Below are positions 1-5,587 of a DNA stretch of 6,049 nucleotides, one piece after another. Each line of letters begins with the position of its first letter. The first letter of the stretch is position 1. Position numbers and translations under genes: made by a program. A model generated the notes under the pieces. That model made no database searches and was not told the DNA's origin. It saw nothing but the letters and a program-made list of their open reading frames with translations. Source of the DNA: Pseudomonadota bacterium (lineage in GTDB: Bacteria; Bdellovibrionota; Bacteriovoracia; Bacteriovoracales; Bacteriovoracaceae); assembly GCA_023432655.1 (NCBI GenBank), contig JAEYUK010000168.1, positions 1 through 6,049 of the forward strand, read 5' to 3'.

Positions 1-16
1 CCCCTTTCTTAAGGGG
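1..16 (-). terminator. possible terminator hairpin of the 31-669 gene
   Basis: A perfect 6-bp inverted repeat, CCCCTT (1-6) and AAGGGG (11-16), with a 4-nt loop. It lies 14 nt beyond the stop codon of the minus-strand gene, where a factor-independent terminator would be expected. The T-tract that would complete it would fall outside the window, so only the stem can be seen. There is no T-run on the plus-strand side after position 16. Confidence 0.4.
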
Positions 17-30
17 CCTCTTCTAACAAT

Positions 31-669
31 TTAAACTTCTTGAGCAGAGCTTTTCTTTGATTCTTTTTCTTTCAAATATTCTTCAATGGCCTTTTTCTTA
101 ATTTCAGATTCATCTACGACCGATGAACTTAATTGTTTACATGAAATTAAGACAGGCAAGAGAACGCGACCTCGGTCATCAGCGGATGATACGTTCGCGT
201 GAATCCAACCGTAGAGACTGCCACTGAACTCACCAGTGATGGCAAAGCGGTATTTTGATTGGCCGTTTTTAAATTCAATATGAGTAGTATTCCCGGAATT
301 TGAAATACTGTATAGGATTTCTTCCTTACTTTGGAATTCAACAAGATCTAGTTCCTTATCTTCTCTAAGTTTACTGGCGCGATCATCACCTTCAAAAAGA
401 TAGATGTTGTTTTTATCTTGTTTTTTTGTCCCAGGGAATAAGACAACACGATTAAGTGGTAAAGATTCTTCCAGAATCTGGCCATCTGTTATTTCTTTAT
501 TAATGATAATTTTTGATTCTTTTAAATCTTTTTGAGAACAGAATAATCCTACGCCAAGTGGGCATTTGACTTCGTTCTCAGTGATTTTAAGCTCACATTG
601 AACATGTCTATTTGCAAACGCTGAAAATGAAAATAAACCAAGTGTCGCCATGATGATTAAGTTCTTCAT
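31..669 (-). CDS. exported protein of unknown function, four cysteines
   Basis: Function not recognised. The 212-residue product begins with a clear Sec signal peptide (MKNLIIMATLGLFSFSAFA, likely cut after Ala19). The mature part has four Cys (25, 36, 44, 177), three of them clustered near the N-terminus, as in disulfide-stabilised periplasmic or surface proteins. Residues about 45-175 look like mixed beta structure. The last 25 residues are rich in Lys and Glu and probably helical or disordered. I chose the ATG at 667-669 over an upstream in-frame one at 706-708 because a strong GGGGAG ribosome site lies 5 nt before it and the signal peptide then starts at residue 1. No lipobox is present. 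The gene is divergent from the NADAR-like gene at 789. Export is well supported; the role is unknown. Confidence 0.8.
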   Translation of the reverse strand: MKNLIIMATLGLFSFSAFANRHVQCELKITENEVKCPLGVGLFCSQKDLKESKIIINKEITDGQILEESLPLNRVVLFPGTKKQDKNNIYLFEGDDRASKLREDKELDLVEFQSKEEILYSISNSGNTTHIEFKNGQSKYRFAITGEFSGSLYGWIHANVSSADDRGRVLLPVLISCKQLSSSVVDESEIKKKAIEEYLKEKESKKSSAQEV

Positions 670-674
670 AATTT

Positions 675-680
675 CTCCCC
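675..680 (-). promoter_or_regulatory. ribosome binding site deciding the start at 669
   Basis: Read on the minus strand this is GGGGAG, 5 nt before the ATG at 667-669. It supports that internal start over the upstream in-frame ATG at 706-708, which would put 13 extra residues before the signal peptide. Confidence 0.75.
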
Positions 681-788
681 TCAGAGTTGTTTTTACTAGT
701 TTAAGCAAATCTCATGCCGCTTTTATGAGGCCTAAAACCAAGTTATGAAGGGGATAATGTAAAATAATTAGACAACCTTAAATTATTT

Positions 789-1463
789 ATGCATTTTGCT
801 GGAATGAAGTTCCTTGGAATCCTCTATATCTTATTGTCTCTTCCTTCATGGGCCCACGAGTTCCCTGCTAGTTGGTGGGAACCAATTCCACGTGAAAGTT
901 CAGCTTCCTGGGAAGTACTCCCGCAAGACGCTAAGGAAGGGGAAGTGATCCTTTCTAAACGCACAGAATTGGGCATTTTTTCGAATTTTGGTGCCACACC
1001 GTTTACTCTGGATGGGTTGTTCTTTGGTTCCATTGAGGGGCTATGGCAGTCCTTGAAATACCCTGACCCAAGTATCAAAGAGGATCTACGTCACCGTATT
1101 GACGGTTGGAAGTATTCTCGCCAGGAAGTCGCTCTGATGGTTGGCCGGGAGGCCAAGCAGGCAGGGAATGAGGCCAATGCCATTTATCGAACCTACAAGC
1201 TAACTCAAATTAACTGGTTAGGACAATTTTTTGATTATGTAGATCATGCTTCAGGCTCTGAATACCACTATAAACTTATTAAACGCGCCATTAAGGCCAA
1301 GCTCGATCAAAATCCAGGTCTATGGGATCTTCTCTTACAAACAAAGTGTTTGAAACTTCGTTCTGACCATTTGGCGGGCCCCAATGAACCTCCTTCTTTT
1401 CGCTACTTCGAAATTCTAATGGTGCTACGTGAAGAACGTCAGGGTCATTTCTGCAAAATTTAG
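789..1463 (+). CDS. exported NADAR/YbiA-like domain protein
   Basis: The 224-residue product has a NADAR-superfamily signature (YbiA/COG3236, DUF1768). 'LGIFSNFGATPFTLDGLFFGSIEGLWQ' spans residues 61-87 and matches the family pattern FSNF...hDG...S-x-E...Q..K; Glu83 is the expected active-site acid. Then come 'GREAKQAG' (119-126) and 'YKLIKRAIKAKLDQNP' (161-176), the usual helix before 'LL.T', and a C-terminal 'ILMVLREE' (209-216). The family cleaves N-glycosidic or ADP-ribosyl bonds: YbiA acts on riboflavin intermediates, and other NADAR proteins remove ADP-ribose from guanine. The D..WG segment of E. coli YbiA is not seen. Unusually, residues about 6-22 form a signal peptide (MKFLGILYILLSLPSWA), pointing to action outside the cytoplasm. 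The start may be Met1 or Met6 (804); neither has a good ribosome site. The esterase gene follows after 37 nt. The fold call is fairly confident; substrate and activity are unknown. Confidence 0.72.
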   Translation: MHFAGMKFLGILYILLSLPSWAHEFPASWWEPIPRESSASWEVLPQDAKEGEVILSKRTELGIFSNFGATPFTLDGLFFGSIEGLWQSLKYPDPSIKEDLRHRIDGWKYSRQEVALMVGREAKQAGNEANAIYRTYKLTQINWLGQFFDYVDHASGSEYHYKLIKRAIKAKLDQNPGLWDLLLQTKCLKLRSDHLAGPNEPPSFRYFEILMVLREERQGHFCKI

Positions 1464-1500
1464 CTTGATGTGTACAGCTGAAAGATTATAGCGTTTTTGG

Positions 1501-3027
1501 ATGATTAAAATCCTCATCACATCATCTTTATTTATTATTTCTCTTAGTTCAAAAGCTGCTCCTCAAGTTTATACATTAGGAACAAACTTGAGCGGGATCA
1601 ATACTTTGTTTGAGACTCAAGCTTTCCTGGGTATTCCCTATGCTGAACCTCCGATAGGCTCGTTAAGGTGGAAGGCCCCACGTCGTAAAAGTCTGCCTTC
1701 AAGCTTTGAGGCCAAAAAGCTTGCTCCTGCGTGTGCCCAGATTGGTAATATGTTTGCGAATGTTCCACCTGAAAAATTTGGCCAGGTCGTTGGTTCAGAG
1801 GATTGCCTTTATTTAAATATTTGGCGTCCTAAAAATAATCCTTCTCGTAAAAGGCCTGTTTTCTTTTGGATTCATGGAGGCTCAAATACGAAAGGCACTG
1901 CCAATGATCCAAATTATGATGGGGCCTGGTTTGCGCGCCATAATGACGTCGTATTTGTCAGTGCTAATTACCGTTTAGGTCTATTCGCCTCATTTCTCCA
2001 TCCTTCTTTGGAAACTGGTAATCCCCTGGATGACTCTGGTAATTTAGTGACTTTGGACCTCATCATGGCCTTAAACTGGGTGAGAGAGCATATTGAAAAT
2101 TTTGGTGGTGATCCCGATAATGTTATTATTGCTGGGCAGTCCGCAGGTTGCATGAATGTTTGGGGTCTTCTTCAAAGTGAACTAGCAAAAAATCTTTTTA
2201 ATGGGGCCATCTGTTCAGCAGGTCTTCCTAACGCTTATCCCAAAATGGTTGTTGAAGAACGTTCAGAAGATTTACTCTTGGAACTTCTCATTAAGGATAA
2301 TCTTGCGACTGATAAGGACCAAGCGAAGAAGTATATTAAAAAGCATGGTCCGCAAACGATACGAAAGTATCTCTTGTCCAAAACGCCTTCTGAACTTTTA
2401 AGTATTCCTCGCTTTATTGTACCAACCCAGCATGTTTCTGATGGCATCGTACTACCCGTGGAAGGTCTCGCCGGTATACTTATAGGGCGCTATAACAAAG
2501 TTCCTTTGATTCTAGGTGCGACTAGCGATGAGGGAACCTACCTGGCGGGAGCAGGTATGCTTAAACCGTCCGAGGCAGAGTTATTTAAGATGATGAACGA
2601 CGGTAGAGTCTATTCTCGAAGGGATCTTATTAAAGCAGAGTCTCTGGGAAAGTTTGGCCCTATCACTAAGGCCAGTAGTGAAGCTTTACTTGTTACATTG
2701 GAAGGAATAGCGCAATCACTTCGACTCAGTAATTCAAATATCTATAAGTATGAATTTACCTGGAAGGATACGCCGGAGCCTTGGAAAGAAGTTTTTGGAG
2801 CGTTTCACGGACTCGATGCGGTCTTTTATCTTGGAAATTTTGTGGAAGATCGACCAAGCTTTGGGAGATTCGCCTGGAGGGCCTTTAATAAACAAAGTAG
2901 GGAAGAGTTGCGTGATTCAATGTCTTCATATTTTAAATCCTTTCTCCACTATGGAAATCCCAATGTGGGACATGAGGAAAGAAAATGGCCATCCTTTTCG
3001 AAGGATGGAAAAAGTTTAAAGTTTTGA
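1501..3027 (+). CDS. exported type-B carboxylesterase (para-nitrobenzyl esterase-like)
   Basis: A 508-residue alpha/beta hydrolase of the carboxylesterase type-B family (PF00135), which hydrolyses carboxylic esters. A Sec signal peptide occupies residues 1 to about 20, so it should act in the periplasm or outside. Family landmarks occur in order: 'FLGIPYAEPPIGSLRW' (42-57); 'SEDCLYLNIW' (99-108), with Cys102 probably paired to Cys78 as is usual; the oxyanion loop HGG (125-127); 'SANYRLGL' (154-161); 'FGGDPDNV' (201-208); the nucleophile elbow GQSAG (212-216, Ser214); the acid Glu344 in 'SDEG'; and His436 in 'FHGLDAVF'. The triad is complete. Two variations are HGGS where HGGG is common, and GQSAGC where GESAGG is common. 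The C-terminus stops just after the typical 'WPSF' segment, so it is short but not obviously truncated. The gene lies 37 nt after the NADAR-like gene on the same strand with no terminator between, so co-transcription is likely. No clear ribosome site precedes the ATG. The natural substrate is unknown. Confidence 0.93.
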   Translation: MIKILITSSLFIISLSSKAAPQVYTLGTNLSGINTLFETQAFLGIPYAEPPIGSLRWKAPRRKSLPSSFEAKKLAPACAQIGNMFANVPPEKFGQVVGSEDCLYLNIWRPKNNPSRKRPVFFWIHGGSNTKGTANDPNYDGAWFARHNDVVFVSANYRLGLFASFLHPSLETGNPLDDSGNLVTLDLIMALNWVREHIENFGGDPDNVIIAGQSAGCMNVWGLLQSELAKNLFNGAICSAGLPNAYPKMVVEERSEDLLLELLIKDNLATDKDQAKKYIKKHGPQTIRKYLLSKTPSELLSIPRFIVPTQHVSDGIVLPVEGLAGILIGRYNKVPLILGATSDEGTYLAGAGMLKPSEAELFKMMNDGRVYSRRDLIKAESLGKFGPITKASSEALLVTLEGIAQSLRLSNSNIYKYEFTWKDTPEPWKEVFGAFHGLDAVFYLGNFVEDRPSFGRFAWRAFNKQSREELRDSMSSYFKSFLHYGNPNVGHEERKWPSFSKDGKSLKF

Positions 3028-3034
3028 AATTGTC

Positions 3035-3063
3035 CGGAAGCGGGAATTTTACTCCCACTTCCG
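3035..3063. terminator. hairpin between convergent genes, likely transcription end
   Basis: An 11-bp inverted repeat with arms 3035-3045 (CGGAAGCGGGA) and 3053-3063 (TCCCACTTCCG) around a 7-nt loop. It lies 7 nt after the esterase stop and 9 nt after the stop of the minus-strand gene. In the minus-strand RNA the single off-pair is a U-G wobble, so the stem is unbroken; in the plus-strand RNA it is a C-A mismatch. No real T-run follows on either strand, so this is a stem without the classic tail. It may work as a bidirectional terminator or an RNA 3'-end stabiliser. Confidence 0.6.
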
Positions 3064-3072
3064 AACAAATGT

Positions 3073-3735
3073 TTAATTAAGATCTGCGTGTCCGCCTTTT
3101 AGAGAGAGATGACCCATGCCTTCTTTTGCAAAAACGTAATAGTAGGTTTGGTATCTATTGTGTGGATTTGATTGATCTATATTGTCACTCGTTAAAACTT
3201 CTTTTGGGTCTATGGTTAATTTACCATTTTTTAAGTCTGCCATGACGGACAAGTTTAGATAGCTAGAAAATGGTGAAATGTAGGCCCCAATTGATTCGTA
3301 TCCCGAAGGTGCTGTCACTGGAAGAGTAAAAGGGGACTCGTTCAGAGAAACGCTTGAGTACATCATTTGATTTCCTGCAAGGTTTTCAACTCTCATGTCG
3401 CAATCAGTCCCTTCTACGGTGTGATTAATGTGGGCGACAATTTTCTTTGTTCCTTCTTTTTTCCAGGCGGTTCCTCTCTTACTCAGTGTGTATTTAAGTT
3501 CGCCAACTTCAAAACCTGCGCTGGTAGTGCAGGAGTAATCGTTATCAAAGCGTGAGACTTTCGTTGAAATTGTTCCTTCTGAGAGAGATTTTTTTGCTAC
3601 GAGTTTAACATTTAAATCATAAATGCCGGCATCTAGGTTTCCATAGAGTGATCTGAAATCTAGCTCTGAAGATCTTTCAAGTGCCATAGAGTTGAGAGAT
3701 AGTGTTAATAGGGCAAGTGCTGTGAACTTTTTCAT
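3073..3735 (-). CDS. exported protein of unknown function
   Basis: Function not recognised. The 220-residue product has a signal peptide (MKKFTALALLTLSLNSMA, likely cut after Ala18). A Ser/Thr- and aromatic-rich mature region follows, with alternating polar and hydrophobic stretches suggesting beta structure. Two cysteines (69 and 112) could form one disulfide. There is no lipobox and no transmembrane helix after the signal, so a soluble periplasmic or secreted protein is most likely. The start is firm: AAGGAG lies 5 nt before the ATG, and no upstream in-frame alternative competes. A good promoter candidate lies about 30-55 bp upstream. The gene converges on the esterase across the hairpin at 3035-3063. 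It is divergent from the desaturase, with about 300 bp between them. Confidence 0.82.
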   Translation of the reverse strand: MKKFTALALLTLSLNSMALERSSELDFRSLYGNLDAGIYDLNVKLVAKKSLSEGTISTKVSRFDNDYSCTTSAGFEVGELKYTLSKRGTAWKKEGTKKIVAHINHTVEGTDCDMRVENLAGNQMMYSSVSLNESPFTLPVTAPSGYESIGAYISPFSSYLNLSVMADLKNGKLTIDPKEVLTSDNIDQSNPHNRYQTYYYVFAKEGMGHLSLKGGHADLN

Positions 3736-3740
3736 AGGAA

Positions 3741-3746
3741 CTCCTT
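3741..3746 (-). promoter_or_regulatory. ribosome binding site of the 3073-3735 gene
   Basis: AAGGAG on the minus strand, 5 nt before the ATG at 3733-3735. It is one of the few near-consensus sites in this window and fixes the start. Confidence 0.8.
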
Positions 3747-3762
3747 TTAGTTTTGTGTGGGG

Positions 3763-3791
3763 GTTATTCCATTTTCTGAGCGGTGGTTCAA
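3763..3791 (-). promoter_or_regulatory. predicted promoter of the 3073-3735 gene
   Basis: Reading the minus strand, a -35 element TTGAAC (3786-3791) is followed by exactly 17 bp and then a -10 element AATAAC (3763-3768). Each matches the sigma-70 consensus at four of six positions. The TGG just before the -10 gives an extended -10. Transcription would start near 3755, leaving a leader of about 20 nt before the ATG that contains the AAGGAG site. This is inferred from sequence only. Confidence 0.45.
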
Positions 3792-3808
3792 GTCAGGTTT
3801 GAGTGACG

Positions 3809-3840
3809 AATGTTAGGAAATGATTAGAGAATGATGAGGA
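3809..3840. repeat. three phased ~10-bp direct repeats, possible regulator site
   Basis: AATGTTAGGA (from 3809), AATGATTAGA (from 3819) and AATGATGAGG (from 3830) are imperfect copies of one unit, starting 10 and 11 bp apart, about one helical turn. The array begins 18 bp upstream of the predicted -35 of the minus-strand gene, a typical activator position. OmpR/PhoB-type regulators bind such phased direct repeats. No specific regulator can be named, and three short AT-rich copies could be chance. Confidence 0.3.
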
Positions 3841-3846
3841 TTCTTT

Positions 3847-4027
3847 AAGAAGAAAATAGTCCAAAGTGGGCAAAAGAGTACCTGTAAAAGGTGAAACATT
3901 CGTTCTCTTCCATCACTTAAATGTGGAGAATTAGGGCCATTATGGATAACTTTTGTTTTTTTTCATTCTTATTTTCGTGCTTTTGGATTTCAAATCAGGG
4001 TAATATCTTCTTAGTTTTCTGAACAAC
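3847..4027. other. T-rich upstream region of the desaturase
   Basis: This is the rest of the 303-bp gap between the divergent starts at 3735 and 4039. It presumably holds the desaturase promoter. A -10-like TAATAT is at 4001-4006, but no convincing -35 lies 16-18 bp before it. An 8-T run at 3956-3963 has no stem before it, so it is not a terminator. No operator palindrome of a known lipid regulator was recognised. Confidence 0.3.
3921..4022 (+). CDS. doubtful small hydrophobic ORF before the desaturase
   Basis: An open frame of 33 codons, or 26 from an internal ATG at 3942, ends 16 nt before the desaturase ATG. The shorter version (MDNFCFFSFLFSCFWISNQG and six more residues) is rich in Phe, and an AGGG lies a few bases before it. 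It could be a small membrane or leader peptide. Its Phe content, however, follows directly from a T-rich stretch (8 T at 3956-3963), so it may be only a non-coding promoter or leader region. Confidence 0.15.
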   Translation: MWRIRAIMDNFCFFSFLFSCFWISNQGNIFLVF

Positions 4028-4033
4028 AGGTGA
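4028..4033 (+). promoter_or_regulatory. ribosome binding site deciding the desaturase start
   Basis: AGGTGA ends 5 nt before the ATG at 4039-4041. It overlaps an in-frame GTG at 4030-4032, which has no ribosome site of its own. This favours the ATG and a 379-residue protein. Confidence 0.65.
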
Positions 4034-4038
4034 ATAGC

Positions 4039-5178
4039 ATGCAATCAAAATACTCTCTGAAAAACATCGATCTTATAAATTTTTTATTTTTAACTTTGAC
4101 TCCCATCGCGGCCATTGTCCTCACATACTTTTGGATTAAAATTGACGGATTTCATTACGGCCAGATTCTTCTGGGACTAGGTTTATATTTTCTGACTGGG
4201 ATTTCAATAACGGCCGGCTATCATCGCCTATTTGCTCATCGGGCCTATGATGCTCATCCAGTTCTAAAATTCTTATTTTTAATTTTTGGTTCCGCTTCTT
4301 TTGAAAACAGCGCCTTGAAATGGTGTAGTGATCATCGTCTCCATCACTTGAAGGTTGATACTGCGGAAGACCCTTATAATATTAACGAGGGCTTTTTCCA
4401 TGCCCATATGGGATGGGTTTTTCTAAAAAAGAACGGAACTGTTCAGGAAAGATTCGCTAAGGACTTTCGCCAGGATAAACTCATTTCATGGCAACATAAA
4501 TATAATATGGTGATCGCCATTGTGATGGGGATTATCGTCCCGACTTTCATAGGTGGTTATTTTCTTGGTTCTTATTTAGGGGCCCTGGCGATTGGAGTGT
4601 TTGGGCGTATTGTCCTCACTCACCACTGCACCTTCTTCATTAATTCTCTCTGTCACTGTCTGGGTTCTACCCCCTATACTGATACCAATTCCGCCAAGGA
4701 TAGTTGGTTTATGGCGCTCCTGACTTTCGGGGAAGGTTATCATAATTTTCACCATTACTTTCAGACGGACTATCGAAATGGGATCCGTTGGTTTCATTTT
4801 GATCCAACCAAATGGCTGATTAAAACTTTAAGCTTCGCAGGACTTACTCATAAGTTAAAACTTACTCCTCAAGATAAGATCCTGGCCGCTCGTATGCAAA
4901 TGAGAGTGAAAGAGCTTAAAACGAAATTTGAATTACCTGAGATGGTTTTGGTTGAGGTGGAAAAACTCAGAGCTCAAGTATTAGAGGCCATGAGTAAAGT
5001 TCAGGAACTTAAAGTTGAGTACAAGAAGAATAAAGAAGAAATGTGCACACTTGCTATGCAAGAAGTTAAAACCAAAATTGAAGCGGCCAAGGAAGAGTTC
5101 GAACACTGTATGCAGCAGTGGGAATATCTGGTCCGCAATTATCAGATGGCCCAGGCCGAAGTTTTATTACGTCGATAA
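4039..5178 (+). CDS. membrane fatty-acid desaturase, acyl-CoA delta-9 type, with coiled-coil tail
   Basis: An integral-membrane di-iron desaturase of the stearoyl-CoA desaturase/OLE1/DesC type, 379 residues. It should introduce a cis double bond into saturated acyl chains and so tune membrane fluidity. All histidine boxes are present: HRLFAH (62-67), HRLHH (99-103) and GEGYHNFHH (231-239). There is also the Asn202-x3-His206 pair in 'FINSLCH' that supplies further metal ligands in this class. The order is a hydrophobic pair (about 11-58), box I, a hydrophobic segment (about 74-88), box II, a second hydrophobic pair (about 156-195), then box III. The catalytic core ends near residue 270. The remaining ~100 residues are charged, Lys/Glu-rich and helical with a heptad-like pattern, which is unusual for bacterial members. 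An electron donor is needed but none is encoded here. It stands alone on its strand; the next gene is convergent, one base away. Confidence 0.93.
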   Translation: MQSKYSLKNIDLINFLFLTLTPIAAIVLTYFWIKIDGFHYGQILLGLGLYFLTGISITAGYHRLFAHRAYDAHPVLKFLFLIFGSASFENSALKWCSDHRLHHLKVDTAEDPYNINEGFFHAHMGWVFLKKNGTVQERFAKDFRQDKLISWQHKYNMVIAIVMGIIVPTFIGGYFLGSYLGALAIGVFGRIVLTHHCTFFINSLCHCLGSTPYTDTNSAKDSWFMALLTFGEGYHNFHHYFQTDYRNGIRWFHFDPTKWLIKTLSFAGLTHKLKLTPQDKILAARMQMRVKELKTKFELPEMVLVEVEKLRAQVLEAMSKVQELKVEYKKNKEEMCTLAMQEVKTKIEAAKEEFEHCMQQWEYLVRNYQMAQAEVLLRR

Positions 5179-5179
5179 A

Positions 5180-5413
5180 TCATTTCCTAAATATTTTCAT
5201 GAGTAATGAAAGAATTAAAGAAATGAGTAAGCAGGTGACTATTGGGAAATAGAAAGTTGAATTTTCTCTTTTAATCACAATATCACCTGGCAGTCGGCCT
5301 AGAGGAAATTTACTCCAAGGTATGTCCTTACCCCAAATTTGCCAGAACACAGCTGCTGTCAGAAAGGCAGTAGCTAACATAAGTAATAATTTCGTTGTTT
5401 TATCCCAATTCAT
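5180..5413 (-). CDS. small membrane protein, DUF2905 family
   Basis: A 77-residue protein with two hydrophobic helices (about 8-25 and 54-72) around the motif LGRLPGDIVIKRENSTFYFP (38-57). This motif is the hallmark of DUF2905 (PF11146), short membrane proteins of unknown function found widely in bacteria and usually about 70 residues long. I chose the ATG at 5411-5413 because it gives the family's normal length. An upstream in-frame TTG at 5450-5452 would add 13 polar residues and has no ribosome site; the ATG has only a weak CGGGA 12-13 nt away. The C-terminus ends in a basic KIFRK. Its stop codon (5180-5182) is one base from the desaturase stop (5176-5178), so the two transcripts must overlap at their 3' ends unless they terminate inside coding sequence. 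Confidence 0.85.
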   Translation of the reverse strand: MNWDKTTKLLLMLATAFLTAAVFWQIWGKDIPWSKFPLGRLPGDIVIKRENSTFYFPIVTCLLISLILSLLMKIFRK

Positions 5414-5526
5414 AAAGTCTTTATATCCCGACAATTCCGCTTTGTTAGCCAATTATTTATGCCAATCTTGAGGATTCTCTAAGTTATGATTTCTTAAGAC
5501 TCGCCGATAAGTCACTAAGAAAACAT

Positions 5527-5553
5527 TGCTTTATAGTTTCTTTTAATAAAGCA
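5527..5553. repeat. inverted repeat upstream of the surface-protein gene
   Basis: Arms TGCTTTAT (5527-5534) and ATAAAGCA (5546-5553) are perfect 8-bp complements around an 11-nt spacer. The right arm overlaps a TTTAATAAAG element (5542-5551) that recurs 23 bp later at 5565-5574, inside the next palindrome. It may be an operator, or a hairpin in the leader if transcription starts upstream. Confidence 0.4.
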
Positions 5554-5558
5554 GTTAA

Positions 5559-5579
5559 AATAACTTTAATAAAGTTATT
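5559..5579. promoter_or_regulatory. perfect 10+1+10 palindrome, candidate operator or leader hairpin
   Basis: AATAACTTTA (5559-5568), one central A, and TAAAGTTATT (5570-5579). The arms are perfectly complementary and end 8 bp before the ATG at 5588. With a 1-nt centre it is better suited to a dimeric DNA-binding protein than to an RNA hairpin, though a shorter stem with a wider loop could form. At this position a bound repressor would block transcription or translation start. The composition is AT-rich, which raises the chance of coincidence, but 10 perfect pairs are still notable. Confidence 0.5.
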
Positions 5580-5587
5580 GGAAATTT

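Noticed and set aside
711..729. CTCAT...ATGAG inverted repeat between the divergent genes
   Set aside because: Only 5 bp with a 9-nt loop in an AT-rich region, and not placed on any promoter I could define.
2750..3019. Alternative-frame ORF of 89 codons inside the esterase
   Set aside because: It lies wholly inside a gene with intact family motifs through the same region and has no ribosome site or recognisable domain.
2960..3027. Possible truncation of the esterase C-terminus
   Set aside because: The conserved 'WPSF' end segment is present and the family usually ends soon after it. The reading frame is intact and a plausible transcript end follows.
3956..3963. Run of eight T as a possible intrinsic terminator tail
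   Set aside because: No stable GC-rich stem lies directly before it; CCAT-T-ATGG at 3938-3946 cannot fold with a 1-nt loop.
4576..4797. Minus-strand ORF of 73 codons inside the desaturase
   Set aside because: It is antisense to the Asn/His and box III region of a clear desaturase, so it is a coding shadow.
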